From Clostridia bacterium (GTDB taxonomy: Bacteria; Bacillota; Clostridia; Oscillospirales; Acutalibacteraceae), in the NCBI GenBank assembly GCA_017503135.1, contig JAFVTQ010000004.1, forward strand, positions 124,001-188,000: a stretch of 64,000 nucleotides of DNA, in the 5' to 3' direction. The translations under genes and the position numbers were made by a program. The notes below the pieces were generated by a model that saw only the letters and a list, made by a program, of their open reading frames with translations, was not told where the DNA came from and did no database searches. Numbering within the stretch: the stretch's first letter is position 1; each line of letters begins with the position of its first letter. Shown piece by piece: positions 1 to 8,151 of the stretch.

Positions 1-325
1 AAAACGCCCCACCATCGTATGTTACACAACCCTTTGGATAAACATTGTGGATAATTGATGCATAAACAGGAACAAGAGCTGCGGCACCGTCTAAAACAGG
101 CAGATTATCTTTAAGCTTTAGTGAAGACTCTATTGTTGCCAAATCTGATTCTTCATTGTGTGGAAGATACATGCCTACATCAATCATTTTTGCTTGAGAA
201 GTATCACTAAAGTTGTTTGCAAGGCGCATGGTAAAAAGTGCATAAATACTTAAATTAAACGAAATGAAGAAAATAATAACAAAAGCTATTGTTAAAAGCT
301 GTTTCAATAAGTTGTTCTTTCTCAT
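1..325 (-). CDS. PstS-like substrate-binding protein, N-terminal part only
   Basis: The gene is cut by the window edge; only about the first 108 residues are present. They show a short basic N-terminus, one strongly hydrophobic segment (about residues 9-29) that is a signal peptide or membrane anchor, and then the pattern LPVLDGAAALVPVYASI. That pattern resembles the start of PstS-type phosphate/oxyanion binding domains, where a DG-(S/A) loop helps form the ligand pocket. The start ATG at 325 follows an AAGGAG site at about 337-342 and lies just after the stop of the 46-residue gene, so translation is probably coupled. The family is inferred from a short stretch; the ligand cannot be told. 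Confidence 0.6.
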   Translation of the reverse strand, partial: MRKNNLLKQLLTIAFVIIFFISFNLSIYALFTMRLANNFSDTSQAKMIDVGMYLPHNEESDLATIESSLKLKDNLPVLDGAAALVPVYASIIHNVYPKGCVTYDGGAF

Positions 326-326
326 A

Positions 327-467
327 TCACCAAAGCTCCTTTGCAATAAAATAAATAATGGAGCAATGTTCATAAGCTTTAATAGCGTATATTAAATGTG
401 CGATTGTAAATATAAGACAAATAACCACAACTGTAATTAAAAGATTAAAGTATGTTTTTTGTTTCAT
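327..467 (-). CDS. 46-residue single-pass membrane protein
   Basis: This very short gene begins with ATG at 467 behind an AGGTGA site, directly after the stop of the 89-residue gene, and ends two bases before the start of the PstS-like gene. The product has a short Lys/Gln start, one hydrophobic helix (about residues 8-29, rich in V/I/L) and a C-terminus ending KELW. The last codons contain the AAGGAG ribosome-binding site of the next gene. Close packing on both sides supports a real gene in a three-gene operon. I recognise no family; it may be a small partner of the neighbouring binding protein. Confidence 0.6.
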   Translation of the reverse strand: MKQKTYFNLLITVVVICLIFTIAHLIYAIKAYEHCSIIYFIAKELW

Positions 468-477
468 TTCGGTCACC

Positions 478-747
478 TTACATATAAGTGATTTCATCGC
501 CGAGCAGTATTATAATAGTAACTACAATGAATCCTAAAACTAAAGCTGTTACAAAAGCGGTAATAATTGCTTTTTTAAAGTCTTTAATATCTTCATCCGT
601 GTAACTATCAGGATTCATAGCGCGAGAAATTTTTGCGTTATTATATTTTGAAATTCTGACAAAACCAAAAACAAGTGCAATAATTGGACTTAAAAAAAAT
701 ATTGCGGGTGGCGCCAGAAGTATAAGAGTTGCAATCAGTTCAAACAT
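478..747 (-). CDS. 89-residue two-helix membrane protein
   Basis: A small protein with two hydrophobic helices (about residues 4-30 and 60-84) joined by a charged loop containing NPDSYTDEDIKDFKK. An AAAGGGGG site lies about 9 bases before the ATG at 747. It is the first gene of a minus-strand operon that continues through a 46-residue membrane protein into a PstS-like binding protein. The hairpin-like layout, with the charged loop between the helices, is common among uncharacterised small proteins of Clostridia. No function is assigned; operon membership suggests a link to the binding protein. Confidence 0.65.
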   Translation of the reverse strand: MFELIATLILLAPPAIFFLSPIIALVFGFVRISKYNNAKISRAMNPDSYTDEDIKDFKKAIITAFVTALVLGFIVVTIIILLGDEITYM

Positions 748-903
748 AATTATAAACCCCCTTTTAGTATGTTTATATTATCTTTATAATGACATAAAAT
801 TTGTAATAATTTTTGTGCGTGAATTAAAATCTATTCAATTAAATTATATCACTCGAAAGATAAAAAGCAATAATTTTTAAAGTTCCTATTTGCAATGTAA
901 AAC

Positions 904-931
904 AAAAAGGTACCCTTTGTGGTACCTTTTT
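904..931 (-). terminator. Terminator after tRNA-Pro
   Basis: An 11-bp perfect inverted repeat (904-914 with 921-931; core GGTACC) lies a few bases beyond the tRNA 3' end and carries A/T tails on both sides, so it can work as an intrinsic terminator on the minus strand. Confidence 0.75.
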
Positions 932-935
932 GTGT

Positions 936-1012
936 TGGTCGAGATGACAAGATTCGAACTTGCGGCATCCACGTCCCGAACGTGGCGCGCTACCAAACTG
1001 CGCTACATCTCG
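936..1012 (-). tRNA. tRNA-Pro (anticodon CGG)
   Basis: The minus strand folds as a full cloverleaf. The acceptor stem CGAGATG pairs with CATCTCG, the discriminator is A, and the terminal CCA is encoded. The anticodon stem CCACG/CGTGG closes the loop TTCGGGA, giving anticodon CGG, which reads CCG proline codons. The T arm carries GTTCGAATC. It has its own promoter and terminator, so it is a single-gene transcript. Confidence 0.95.
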
Positions 1013-1025
1013 ATATTACCAACTA

Positions 1026-1054
1026 ATTATAATATGTTTAAATTTATAAATCAA
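1026..1054 (-). promoter_or_regulatory. Sigma-A promoter of tRNA-Pro
   Basis: On the minus strand TTGATT (1049-1054) and TATAAT (1026-1031) are separated by 17 bases, and the -10 box ends 14 bases before the mature tRNA 5' end. Confidence 0.8.
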
Positions 1055-1067
1055 GTAGTTTAAAAGT

Positions 1068-1094
1068 AAAAAAAGGCGAGGGGTTATCTCGCCT
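1068..1094 (-). terminator. Terminator after trpB
   Basis: The hairpin AGGCGAG/CTCGCCT is followed on the minus strand by seven T residues, starting just beyond the trpB stop codon. Confidence 0.85.
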
Positions 1095-1100
1095 AAATTT

Positions 1101-2321
1101 TTATCTAATTCCGTAATTTTCAATTACATAGTCCATGTCTTTATCGCCACGACCTGAAAGGTTGATAAGGATTGAACCGTGTTCCATCTGCTGTGCAAGT
1201 TTCATACCGAATGCAACAGCGTGTGAACTTTCAATAGCAGGAATAATACCTTCCATACGAGAAAGTTTGAAGAATGCGTCAATTGTTTCTTCGTCGTCGA
1301 TTACATCATATTTAACTCTGCCAAGTTCTTGTAAAAATGCGTGTTCGGGGCCAGATGATGGATAGTCAAGACCACTTGCTACTGAATAAACAGGAGCAGG
1401 CTCGCCGTTTTCATCTTTAAGCATAATGCTGTTGAAACCGTGCATAATTCCTTCTGTTCCGTATTTAAGACTTGCAGCGTGGTCGCCCATTTTAGGACCA
1501 CGGCCAAGTGGCTCGATACCGTAAATATCAACAGGGTCATTTAAGAAACCTGCGAAAAGACCTGCTGCATTAGAACCACCACCAACACAAGCAACAATAG
1601 CATTAGGAAGATGACCTGTCATTTCAATAAATTGTTCTCTTGCTTCAATACCAACAACGCTCTGGAAATCACGAACCATCATTGGGAATGGGTGAGGGCC
1701 TAAAACTGAGCCGATACAATAAATACAATCGTTATATTCCTTGCTGTAAGCGTCAAATGCTGCGTCAACTGCTTCTTTAAGAGTCTGCAAGCCGTGAGTA
1801 ACTTCAACAACATTTGCACCAAGAATTTTCATTCTTGCAACGTTTGGAGCTTGTTTTTTAATATCAACAGAGCCCATATAGATGTCACATTCAAGACCAA
1901 AATATGCAGCAGCAGTTGCGAGAGCAACACCGTGCTGACCTGCACCGGTTTCTGCAATAATCTTTTTCTTGCCCATATATTTTGCAAGAAGTGCTTCGCC
2001 CATACAGTGATTAAGTTTATGTGCACCTGAATGGTTCAAATCTTCACGCTTTGCATAGAGCTGAACTTTGCCACCCAATGCATCTGAAAGTCTTTCAAGG
2101 TGTGTAACAGGTGTTGGTCTTCCCTGAAATTCTTTTCTGATTCTGCGAAGTTCTGCAATGAATTTTCTTGACTGACAAATTGAGAAATATGCTTCTGTAA
2201 TCTCTGCCATAGCATTCTTTAATTTATCGTCAATATAAACTCCACCGTATTTGCCAAAATAACCGTCTTTGTCAGGATAATTGTTGAAATAAGTTTCAAA
2301 ATCCACATTGTTCAAAATCAT
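1101..2321 (-). CDS. trpB: Tryptophan synthase beta subunit
   Basis: TrpB joins indole and L-serine to form L-tryptophan using pyridoxal phosphate, in the cytoplasm. The 406 residues match the family length. The PLP lysine is Lys102 in GAHKLN, the phosphate-binding loop GGGSN is at about 247-251, and family blocks such as [21 protein letters not shown] and [10 protein letters not shown] are intact. It is preceded by a T-box leader with a Trp specifier, so it should be induced by uncharged tRNA-Trp. No trpA or other trp gene is adjacent, which is unusual; the rest of the pathway must lie elsewhere or indole is salvaged. The assignment is secure. Confidence 0.97.
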   Translation of the reverse strand: MILNNVDFETYFNNYPDKDGYFGKYGGVYIDDKLKNAMAEITEAYFSICQSRKFIAELRRIRKEFQGRPTPVTHLERLSDALGGKVQLYAKREDLNHSGAHKLNHCMGEALLAKYMGKKKIIAETGAGQHGVALATAAAYFGLECDIYMGSVDIKKQAPNVARMKILGANVVEVTHGLQTLKEAVDAAFDAYSKEYNDCIYCIGSVLGPHPFPMMVRDFQSVVGIEAREQFIEMTGHLPNAIVACVGGGSNAAGLFAGFLNDPVDIYGIEPLGRGPKMGDHAASLKYGTEGIMHGFNSIMLKDENGEPAPVYSVASGLDYPSSGPEHAFLQELGRVKYDVIDDEETIDAFFKLSRMEGIIPAIESSHAVAFGMKLAQQMEHGSILINLSGRGDKDMDYVIENYGIR

Positions 2322-2346
2322 AATTATATCTCCTTACTGTTTAATG

Positions 2347-2392
2347 CCTCCCTTGTCAAAGGGAGGGGGACCGCGTTAGCGGTGGAGGGATT
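2347..2392. repeat. Intergenic palindromic repeat between T-box and trpB
   Basis: Two adjacent stem-loops (CCTCCCTT/AAGGGAGG and ACCGC/GCGGT) form a GC-rich unit that stands out from the AT-rich surroundings. It resembles the short CCTCCC...GGAGGGA repeats scattered between genes in many gut Clostridia. It lies inside the trpB transcript, between the attenuator and the gene. Confidence 0.55.
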
Positions 2393-2465
2393 CTTTCCCA
2401 ATCATATATTTTCTATTTTATGTTTCGCCATCGTTTAGTTAAAAGTATCATAATATCACCCACAA

Positions 2466-2746
2466 AAAAATAAAAATCCATCCCACAAACATATGGGACA
2501 GACTATAAAATCTGCGGTACCACCCAAATTCGTATCAAAGATACGCACTCACCGTGTACTTTCATACACTCAGCACTATAACGGTTGCCCTCCGTCGCAT
2601 CTAATAGCATTCGCGTTCGAATTGCCCTCAAAAGTCCATTCATTGAAATATTCGCTACCGACCTTCCACCACCGTCGGCTCTCTATAAACGAAACCAAAT
2701 CAATTACTACTCTTTCTCATCGGTTTGTTGGTTTAATATTCAATAT
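2466..2746 (-). promoter_or_regulatory. T-box riboswitch, tryptophan specifier, with terminator
   Basis: On the minus strand the leader carries the hallmark T-box sequence GGGTGGTACCGCAG (2525 to 2512). Upstream is a complete stem I with GATGAG...GAGTAGTA at its 5' base, AGAGAGCC and GGTGG in the distal part, and GAATGGACTTTTGAG on the 3' side. The specifier triplet, placed six bases before GAG as in known leaders, is TGG (2638-2636), a Trp codon. A 9-bp terminator stem (TCTGTCCCA/TGGGATGGA, about 2476-2504) ending in a T-rich run follows. Uncharged tRNA-Trp should stabilise the antiterminator and switch on trpB, about 150 bases downstream. Confidence 0.93.
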
Positions 2747-2752
2747 GTAAGA

Positions 2753-2781
2753 ATTCTAGCACCTTAAAATATAAAAGTCAA
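2753..2781 (-). promoter_or_regulatory. Sigma-A promoter of the T-box/trpB transcript
   Basis: On the minus strand TTGACT (2776-2781) and TAGAAT (2753-2758) are 17 bases apart, placing the transcript start just upstream of stem I of the T-box. Confidence 0.75.
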
Positions 2782-2839
2782 CAGTTTTTTATTATTTTTG
2801 ATAAATTGTAAAACTCAACACATTTTTAAATTCTAATTA

Positions 2840-2868
2840 TTGATTTTCTGTTTTAACTGGTATATTAT
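2840..2868 (+). promoter_or_regulatory. Promoter of the crystallin/Vps62-like gene
   Basis: TTGATT (2840-2845) and TATTAT (2863-2868) are 17 bases apart, about 30 bases before the start codon. Confidence 0.55.
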
Positions 2869-2897
2869 TGATTATATAGTGAAAAGGGGGCTTGAAA

Positions 2898-4133
2898 ATG
2901 AAAAAGGTATTGAAAATTGTTTTAATTGTTTCTTTACTGTTTTCTATTATTATATTAGCCAATGTATCTGCAAGTGCATTAAGCTTTGATTCTGATTTGC
3001 AATATCAGACTGAAAGTATAGTTACGCTTTGGAATAAAAAGGAATATGAGGGTGACAAAAAAGAACTTGGAATTGGCGAATATGCAACTGTTGATTTTAA
3101 GATAAAGAGCATTACTGTTCCGCAGGAATATGTAGTTTATGCCTACAGTAAAGAAAATTTTGAGGGTACAGAATATATATTCAACGACAGTGTTGATAAA
3201 TTTTTCAAGTTCAGCTTAACTAATGGATTTTTTCATGTGAAAAAAATAAAAAGTATAAAAATTGCTTTAATTGAAAGCGAAGCAGTTGATATAACAGAGC
3301 TTGATGATGAACAAAAAAATCAGATTTTGATTGATTACGCTCCAAGAATTCACATGGCACAGGGCGACCCCTACGAAGCAGTTTCAATGGATTGGACATT
3401 TGAACATTTTGACAGAGTGTTTGATTCAAAAGGCGATTCGCGTCTAGTAATGAAAGAGCAAATTGACGGACCTCACGATATTTGCGAAACCTTTTATGGC
3501 GACCAAGACACTGCCGTGGCATATGCATTTTGGGTCGAAAAAGATAATAACTATGTTGATTTAGTTTATTTTATATATTGTTCTTACGATAGTGGTAAAT
3601 ATATATGGCTTGTTGATAATATGGTTGGTGGTCATCCGGGCGATTGGGAACATTTTACCTTAAGATTTTTGAAGTATGAAGAAGACGGCAAACAATATGT
3701 AAGACCTGTCAAAACAGCTTTTGCAGCCCATACATTTGCTGAAATTGAAACATGGGAAGATTTAGAAATGTATGATGACACTCATTGTACGATTTATTGT
3801 GCGGCGGGTACTCACGGTTTGTATCCTCATGTTGGTACATATACATATATGAACTTTATTGCAGTTAAACTTAGGGACGAATGCTCTGCAGGCGAAGTAT
3901 GGGACTTATGGGAACCTGGTAAACTTGAAACATTTGAACTTGTTCCTGAAGAAAGTTGTCGTGCATTGGCGGGGTCAAAATGGGCATCTGCTTTTGATTA
4001 TGATATTGAAAATCCAGATAGTCTGGCAACTTTTTATTGGGGTAATGAAGCTGCACATCCACCATATATGAATAGTGGTCCTCAGGGTCCGCAATTCAAA
4101 ACCGAAATGACAAGCAAATCCAGTTTTAAATAA
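2898..4133 (+). CDS. Secreted protein: beta/gamma-crystallin-like domain plus Vps62-like domain
   Basis: The ATG at 2898 lies 7 bases after AAGGGGG; a TTG six bases earlier sits too close to that site. The 411 residues begin with a signal peptide (about 1-27). Residues 40-124 show two Greek-key-like motifs, VTLWNKKEYEG and VVYAYSKENFEG, each followed by a SITVP/SIKIA strand, as in beta/gamma-crystallin domains that often bind calcium. From about 145 to the end the protein resembles the Vps62 family of fungi and plants, with APRIHMAQGD, HPGDWEHFTLRF (246-257), an AAH motif and CAAGTHGLYPH. The biochemical role of that family is not established to my knowledge. The gene is monocistronic, with its own promoter and terminator, and the product is probably extracellular. 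Confidence 0.7.
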   Translation: MKKVLKIVLIVSLLFSIIILANVSASALSFDSDLQYQTESIVTLWNKKEYEGDKKELGIGEYATVDFKIKSITVPQEYVVYAYSKENFEGTEYIFNDSVDKFFKFSLTNGFFHVKKIKSIKIALIESEAVDITELDDEQKNQILIDYAPRIHMAQGDPYEAVSMDWTFEHFDRVFDSKGDSRLVMKEQIDGPHDICETFYGDQDTAVAYAFWVEKDNNYVDLVYFIYCSYDSGKYIWLVDNMVGGHPGDWEHFTLRFLKYEEDGKQYVRPVKTAFAAHTFAEIETWEDLEMYDDTHCTIYCAAGTHGLYPHVGTYTYMNFIAVKLRDECSAGEVWDLWEPGKLETFELVPEESCRALAGSKWASAFDYDIENPDSLATFYWGNEAAHPPYMNSGPQGPQFKTEMTSKSSFK

Positions 4134-4136
4134 TCA

Positions 4137-4170
4137 GAAAAATCCTTGTTTTATTAACAAGGATTTTTTG
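4137..4170 (+). terminator. Terminator of the crystallin/Vps62-like gene
   Basis: The stem AATCCTTGTT/AACAAGGATT is followed by a T run just downstream of the stop codon. Confidence 0.9.
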
Positions 4171-4237
4171 TATTTATATAGAATTTAATGTATAAATATG
4201 TTATACTATCTATGATTATAAATTTTGGAGTTGCGTT

Positions 4238-6823
4238 ATGAAAATTTTAGCGATTGACGGTAACAGTATTTTAAACAGAGCTTTTTATGGTATTCGTGCT
4301 TTGTCGACTAAGGACGGTAGATTCACCAATGGTATTTATGGCTTTATGACAATTTTAATGAAGCTTCGTGATGAGGTGAATCCCGACGGCGTTGCTATCG
4401 CTTTTGACCTCAAAGCGCCAACATTTCGTCACAAGATGTATGATGGATATAAAGCTAATCGTCACGGAATGCCACCTGAACTTGCTCAACAATTACCCGT
4501 GCTCAAAGAACTTTTAACAACTTTGGGTTATAAAATCGTAACTCTTGAGGGCTATGAAGCAGATGATATTCTCGGCACAGTTGCGGGCATGTGCCAAGAC
4601 TCAGACGAATGTTTTATCGCAACAGGGGATAGAGACTCATTCCAGCTTATCCGTGACAATGTTACTGTTTTGTTGCCACACACTAAAATGGGAAAGACAA
4701 CAACTGAAATTTATACTCCAAAACGACTTTTAGAAGAATATGGTGTTGAGCCATTACAAATGATTGACATAAAGGCACTTCAGGGGGATACATCTGACTG
4801 TATTCCAGGTGTTGCTGGTGTGGGTCAGAAAACTGCAGGGGATTTAATTCAGAAATTCGGCTCAATCCAGAATATTTATGATAATATCGACACTCTCGAA
4901 ATCAAAGAAAATCTTAAAAACAAGCTTGTTACAGATAAAGAAAAAGCATTTTTAAGTTATACTCTCGGCAAAATTATCGATGATGCACCAATCGACTGCA
5001 CTCTTTTTGATTTTGTACCAGCTTCTGCAGACGAAGAAAAAGCAAGAACAATGCTTGCTGACCTTGAAATGTTCAAGATTATTGAAAAACTTGAGTTTTC
5101 AGCACCAACTACTGTCGAGAAAAAGGACGAAAAAGTCAAAGAATTAGGCTTTTCTGCTGACTTTTCAACTGCTGACCTTTTGAATAAAATCAAAGCAGAA
5201 AAAGAAGCCTATTTCACAGTTGATTATAAAGATTTAGATAATCCTGAATTCTGCTTCTTGTGTGATAATACTGTTTATCACCTTGAGCCAATGCATTTAG
5301 GTTATTTTGACTTCGTAAAGGCGATTTTAGAAGACGAAAAAATCAAGAAATATACCGATAATTCAAAACTCTTATATAGATTTGCATTCCTTAATAAAAT
5401 AGAAATCAAGGGTATGGCTCTTGATACATCTTTGGCAGGGTATATTCTTAATCCGTCAGCAAACGGATATAGCCCATTGCGACTTTGCGAAGAATATAAA
5501 GCACCAATTCCAAAGGTGCAAAGTGATTTGAGTTTAGCACAAGATTGTGCAGTAATGAAATCAGTTTCATTAAGACTTAAAACACAGATTGAAAGCAATA
5601 ATCAAGAATATTTGCTCTATAATGTTGAAATGCCACTTGCAGAAGTTTTGGCATCTATGGAGCATTTGGGCTTTATGGTTGACCGTAAGGGCATTGCAGA
5701 ATTTACACAGAAAATCAGCGGTGAGCTTAAAACAATTCAACAAGAAATCTATGATTTGGCAGGTGAAGAGTTCAATATCAATTCACCAAAACAACTGGGT
5801 GTAATTCTCTTTGAAAAGATGGGACTTCCTGCAAAGAAAAAGACCAAGAGTGGCTATTCAACAAATGCAGATGTGCTTGAAAGTCTGCAGAATGAAAACC
5901 CAATAATTGAGAAAATTTTATGGTTTAGAACTCTTTCAAAACTCTATTCAACTTATTGTGAAGGTCTTTTAAAAGTTATCGGTGAAGACGGAAGGATTCA
6001 TTCATCATTTATTCAAACAGAAACCCGAACAGGACGAATTTCATCAACTGAACCAAATTTACAGAATATTCCTGTTCGTAAAGAAATCGGCAGAGAAATG
6101 AGAAAATTCTTTGTTGCAAAAGAAGGCTCACTTTTAGCAGATGCCGACTATTCACAGATTGAACTTCGTGTGCTCGCACATATTGCAGATGACGAAGAAA
6201 TGCTCAAAGCCTTCAATAATGAAGTTGACATTCACACAGTTACAGCATCACAGGTGTTCAATATGCCATTAGAAATGGTAACACCATTAATGCGTAGTCG
6301 TGCAAAAGCGGTTAACTTCGGTATTGTTTACGGTATCGGTGCATTTTCACTTGCAAAGGATATCGGCGTAACAAGAAAAGAAGCGGACGAATATATTAAA
6401 GGTTATCTTCGTCTTTATTCAGGCGTTGATAAATATATGGAAACCGTTGTTGCAGACGCAAAAGAAAAGGGATATGTTTCAACTCTTTGGGAGAGAAGAA
6501 GATATCTTCCTGAACTTTCTTCTTCAAACGGAATGCTTCGTGCGTTTGGTGAAAGAGTAGCAAGAAATATGCCGATTCAGGGTACGGCAGCCGATATTAT
6601 CAAAATTGCAATGGTTAAGGTTTATAACAGACTTAAAGCCGAGAATATGCAAGCAAAACTCATTTTGCAAGTCCACGACGAATTGATTGTTGAAGCACCA
6701 GAAAACGAAATTGAAAAAGCAGCCAAGATTTTATCAGAAGAAATGGAAAATGCTTGCCAAATGAAAGTGCGACTTCGTGCAGATGTTAATACAGGAAAAA
6801 CATGGTATCAAGCCAAGGGATAA
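4238..6823 (+). CDS. polA: DNA polymerase I
   Basis: PolA fills gaps and removes RNA primers during replication and repair. The 861-residue protein has the 5'-nuclease domain (about 1-290, with AIDGNSILNRAFYG, EGYEADDILG and GVAGVGQKTA), a middle domain, and a complete polymerase domain (about 480-861). Motif A is DADYSQIELR, the O helix carries KAVNFGIVYGIG, and motif C is QVHDELIVE. In the middle domain the 3'-5' exonuclease DxE signature is absent (the aligned stretch reads TVDYKDLD), so proofreading is probably lost, as in several Gram-positive PolA proteins. GTTATG precedes a clear start; a palindromic repeat follows the stop. Confidence 0.97.
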   Translation: MKILAIDGNSILNRAFYGIRALSTKDGRFTNGIYGFMTILMKLRDEVNPDGVAIAFDLKAPTFRHKMYDGYKANRHGMPPELAQQLPVLKELLTTLGYKIVTLEGYEADDILGTVAGMCQDSDECFIATGDRDSFQLIRDNVTVLLPHTKMGKTTTEIYTPKRLLEEYGVEPLQMIDIKALQGDTSDCIPGVAGVGQKTAGDLIQKFGSIQNIYDNIDTLEIKENLKNKLVTDKEKAFLSYTLGKIIDDAPIDCTLFDFVPASADEEKARTMLADLEMFKIIEKLEFSAPTTVEKKDEKVKELGFSADFSTADLLNKIKAEKEAYFTVDYKDLDNPEFCFLCDNTVYHLEPMHLGYFDFVKAILEDEKIKKYTDNSKLLYRFAFLNKIEIKGMALDTSLAGYILNPSANGYSPLRLCEEYKAPIPKVQSDLSLAQDCAVMKSVSLRLKTQIESNNQEYLLYNVEMPLAEVLASMEHLGFMVDRKGIAEFTQKISGELKTIQQEIYDLAGEEFNINSPKQLGVILFEKMGLPAKKKTKSGYSTNADVLESLQNENPIIEKILWFRTLSKLYSTYCEGLLKVIGEDGRIHSSFIQTETRTGRISSTEPNLQNIPVRKEIGREMRKFFVAKEGSLLADADYSQIELRVLAHIADDEEMLKAFNNEVDIHTVTASQVFNMPLEMVTPLMRSRAKAVNFGIVYGIGAFSLAKDIGVTRKEADEYIKGYLRLYSGVDKYMETVVADAKEKGYVSTLWERRRYLPELSSSNGMLRAFGERVARNMPIQGTAADIIKIAMVKVYNRLKAENMQAKLILQVHDELIVEAPENEIEKAAKILSEEMENACQMKVRLRADVNTGKTWYQAKG

Positions 6824-6827
6824 TTTT

Positions 6828-6853
6828 GTAGGGGCGATTCACGAATCGCCCGC
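6828..6853. repeat. Intergenic palindrome after polA
   Basis: GTAGGGGCGATTCACGAATC begins a near-perfect palindrome (GGGCGATTC/GAATCGCCC with a 2-base loop). It has the same GTAGGG start as the larger inverted repeat at 61007 and looks like a dispersed intergenic repeat rather than a terminator, since no T run follows. Confidence 0.55.
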
Positions 6854-6886
6854 AATAAAGCATCAAAAACTAATGGAGGATTTAAA

Positions 6887-7282
6887 ATGAATATGCTTAA
6901 TGTATTAAAAAAGAACGTTGCTGGTAAAAATAAGTTGGAAGATTTAGTGTCTGCGTTTGAAGATATGTGTAAAATCCCTCTTGAAAATATAGACATAGAT
7001 GATGACGGTATTTTGTTTGAAACAGGTACATTTAGTTTTACAGGTGAGCCATTATTTTATTTCTCATTGGTAAGACAGTTTCCAAATGACGATGATGAAT
7101 ACTATCAAATACATCTTGACATTTTATACACCCCAAGTGAATTAACTAAAAATTACAGTCAAAGTGAATGGTGCTTTGGCGGTGAAAATGATATTTTTGG
7201 TTATATAAGAAATTCAAAAGAATACTTATCACTGAAAGATGTAGAAATTAAGAAAATAAATGTATTTATGGATGAAACATAA
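6887..7282 (+). CDS. Hypothetical acidic 131-residue protein
   Basis: The gene starts with ATG behind TGGAGG and ends four bases before the phosphatase/RimI fusion gene, so the two are probably co-transcribed. The product is cytosolic (no signal peptide or membrane helix) and acidic, with clusters such as DIDDDG and PNDDDEYY. Alternating hydrophobic stretches (GTFSFTGEPLFYFSLVRQF, YQIHLDILY) suggest a beta-rich fold. The predicted pattern resembles small immunity-type or DUF proteins, but I recognise no family and assign no function. Confidence 0.6.
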   Translation: MNMLNVLKKNVAGKNKLEDLVSAFEDMCKIPLENIDIDDDGILFETGTFSFTGEPLFYFSLVRQFPNDDDEYYQIHLDILYTPSELTKNYSQSEWCFGGENDIFGYIRNSKEYLSLKDVEIKKINVFMDET

Positions 7283-7285
7283 TCT

Positions 7286-8149
7286 ATGAAAAAAATAATG
7301 TTTATTTGCAGTGGTAACACTTGCAGAAGTCCCTTGGCAGAAGGACTTTTCAAAAAATATCTTGCTGACAACAATATAACAGATGTTGATGTTTCGAGTG
7401 CTGGGGTTTCTGTGTTCCCCGGTGACGAAATCAGCGTCAATTCGGCTCTTGTGGCAATGAATAGGGGAATTAACATCTCTTTGCATCGTGCAAGAAAGAT
7501 TAACCCACAACACATAGTCGAAACAGATTTGTTTGTGTGTATGACTGAGAGCCATAGTGCCGTGATTTCAAAATATTGTGATTCTTCAAAGATTATGACC
7601 TTGAATGTGTCGGACCCTTATGGTCAAAGCATTGAAAAATATGAAGAATGTGCAAAACAGATTGAAAAAGCATTCCCACAAATTCTTGAAAAAATCAATG
7701 AGATTGCGATAATCTGTCCAATGGAAGAAAAACATATCCCATTTATTGCAGACCTTGAAAAAGAGTGTTTTGCAGAGCCTTGGAGTGAAGACTCATTGAG
7801 AGATGAACTCACCAATGAAACAGCAAGGTTTTATGTAATTGAAAAGCAAGGTGAAGTGCAGGGCTATATCGGTGCTAACAATATTTGTGGTGAAGTTTAT
7901 ATCACAAATGTAGCCGTGAATTCTAATGCTCGTGGCAAGGGTTACGGCAAGAGATTGGTTAATCATCTCATTATGCAAAGTCAGTTTGAAGATGCACTTT
8001 TTGTAACTCTTGAAGTTAGAAAATCCAACGAAAACGCAATCGCCCTCTATGAGAAATGTGGGTTTAAGAAAATCGGTGAGAGAAAGAACTTCTATTCAAA
8101 ACCAACCGAAGATGCATTGATTTATACTTTATATTTAAAGGAAATATAA
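7286..8149 (+). CDS. Fusion: YwlE-like low-MW phosphatase + RimI N-acetyltransferase
   Basis: Residues 1-140 are a low-molecular-weight phosphatase with the P-loop CSGNTCRS (Cys8 to Arg14) and the general-acid Asp110 in SDPYG. Thr12 matches the Thr that gives Bacillus YwlE its preference for phospho-arginine, so this half may be a protein-arginine phosphatase. Residues 143-287 are a GNAT domain of the RimI type, which acetylates the N-terminus of ribosomal protein S18; it shows the acetyl-CoA loop RGKGYG (216-221) and EVRKSNENAIALYEKCGF. No stop or frameshift separates the halves. tsaD starts two bases after the stop, matching the usual rimI-tsaD order. No clear Shine-Dalgarno site precedes the ATG, so coupling to the upstream gene is likely. 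Confidence 0.85.
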   Translation: MKKIMFICSGNTCRSPLAEGLFKKYLADNNITDVDVSSAGVSVFPGDEISVNSALVAMNRGINISLHRARKINPQHIVETDLFVCMTESHSAVISKYCDSSKIMTLNVSDPYGQSIEKYEECAKQIEKAFPQILEKINEIAIICPMEEKHIPFIADLEKECFAEPWSEDSLRDELTNETARFYVIEKQGEVQGYIGANNICGEVYITNVAVNSNARGKGYGKRLVNHLIMQSQFEDALFVTLEVRKSNENAIALYEKCGFKKIGERKNFYSKPTEDALIYTLYLKEI

Positions 8150-8151
8150 TT

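Noticed and set aside
2493..2767. Plus-strand open frames of 60-85 residues
   Set aside because: They lie antisense to the T-box leader, whose RNA structure explains the sequence.
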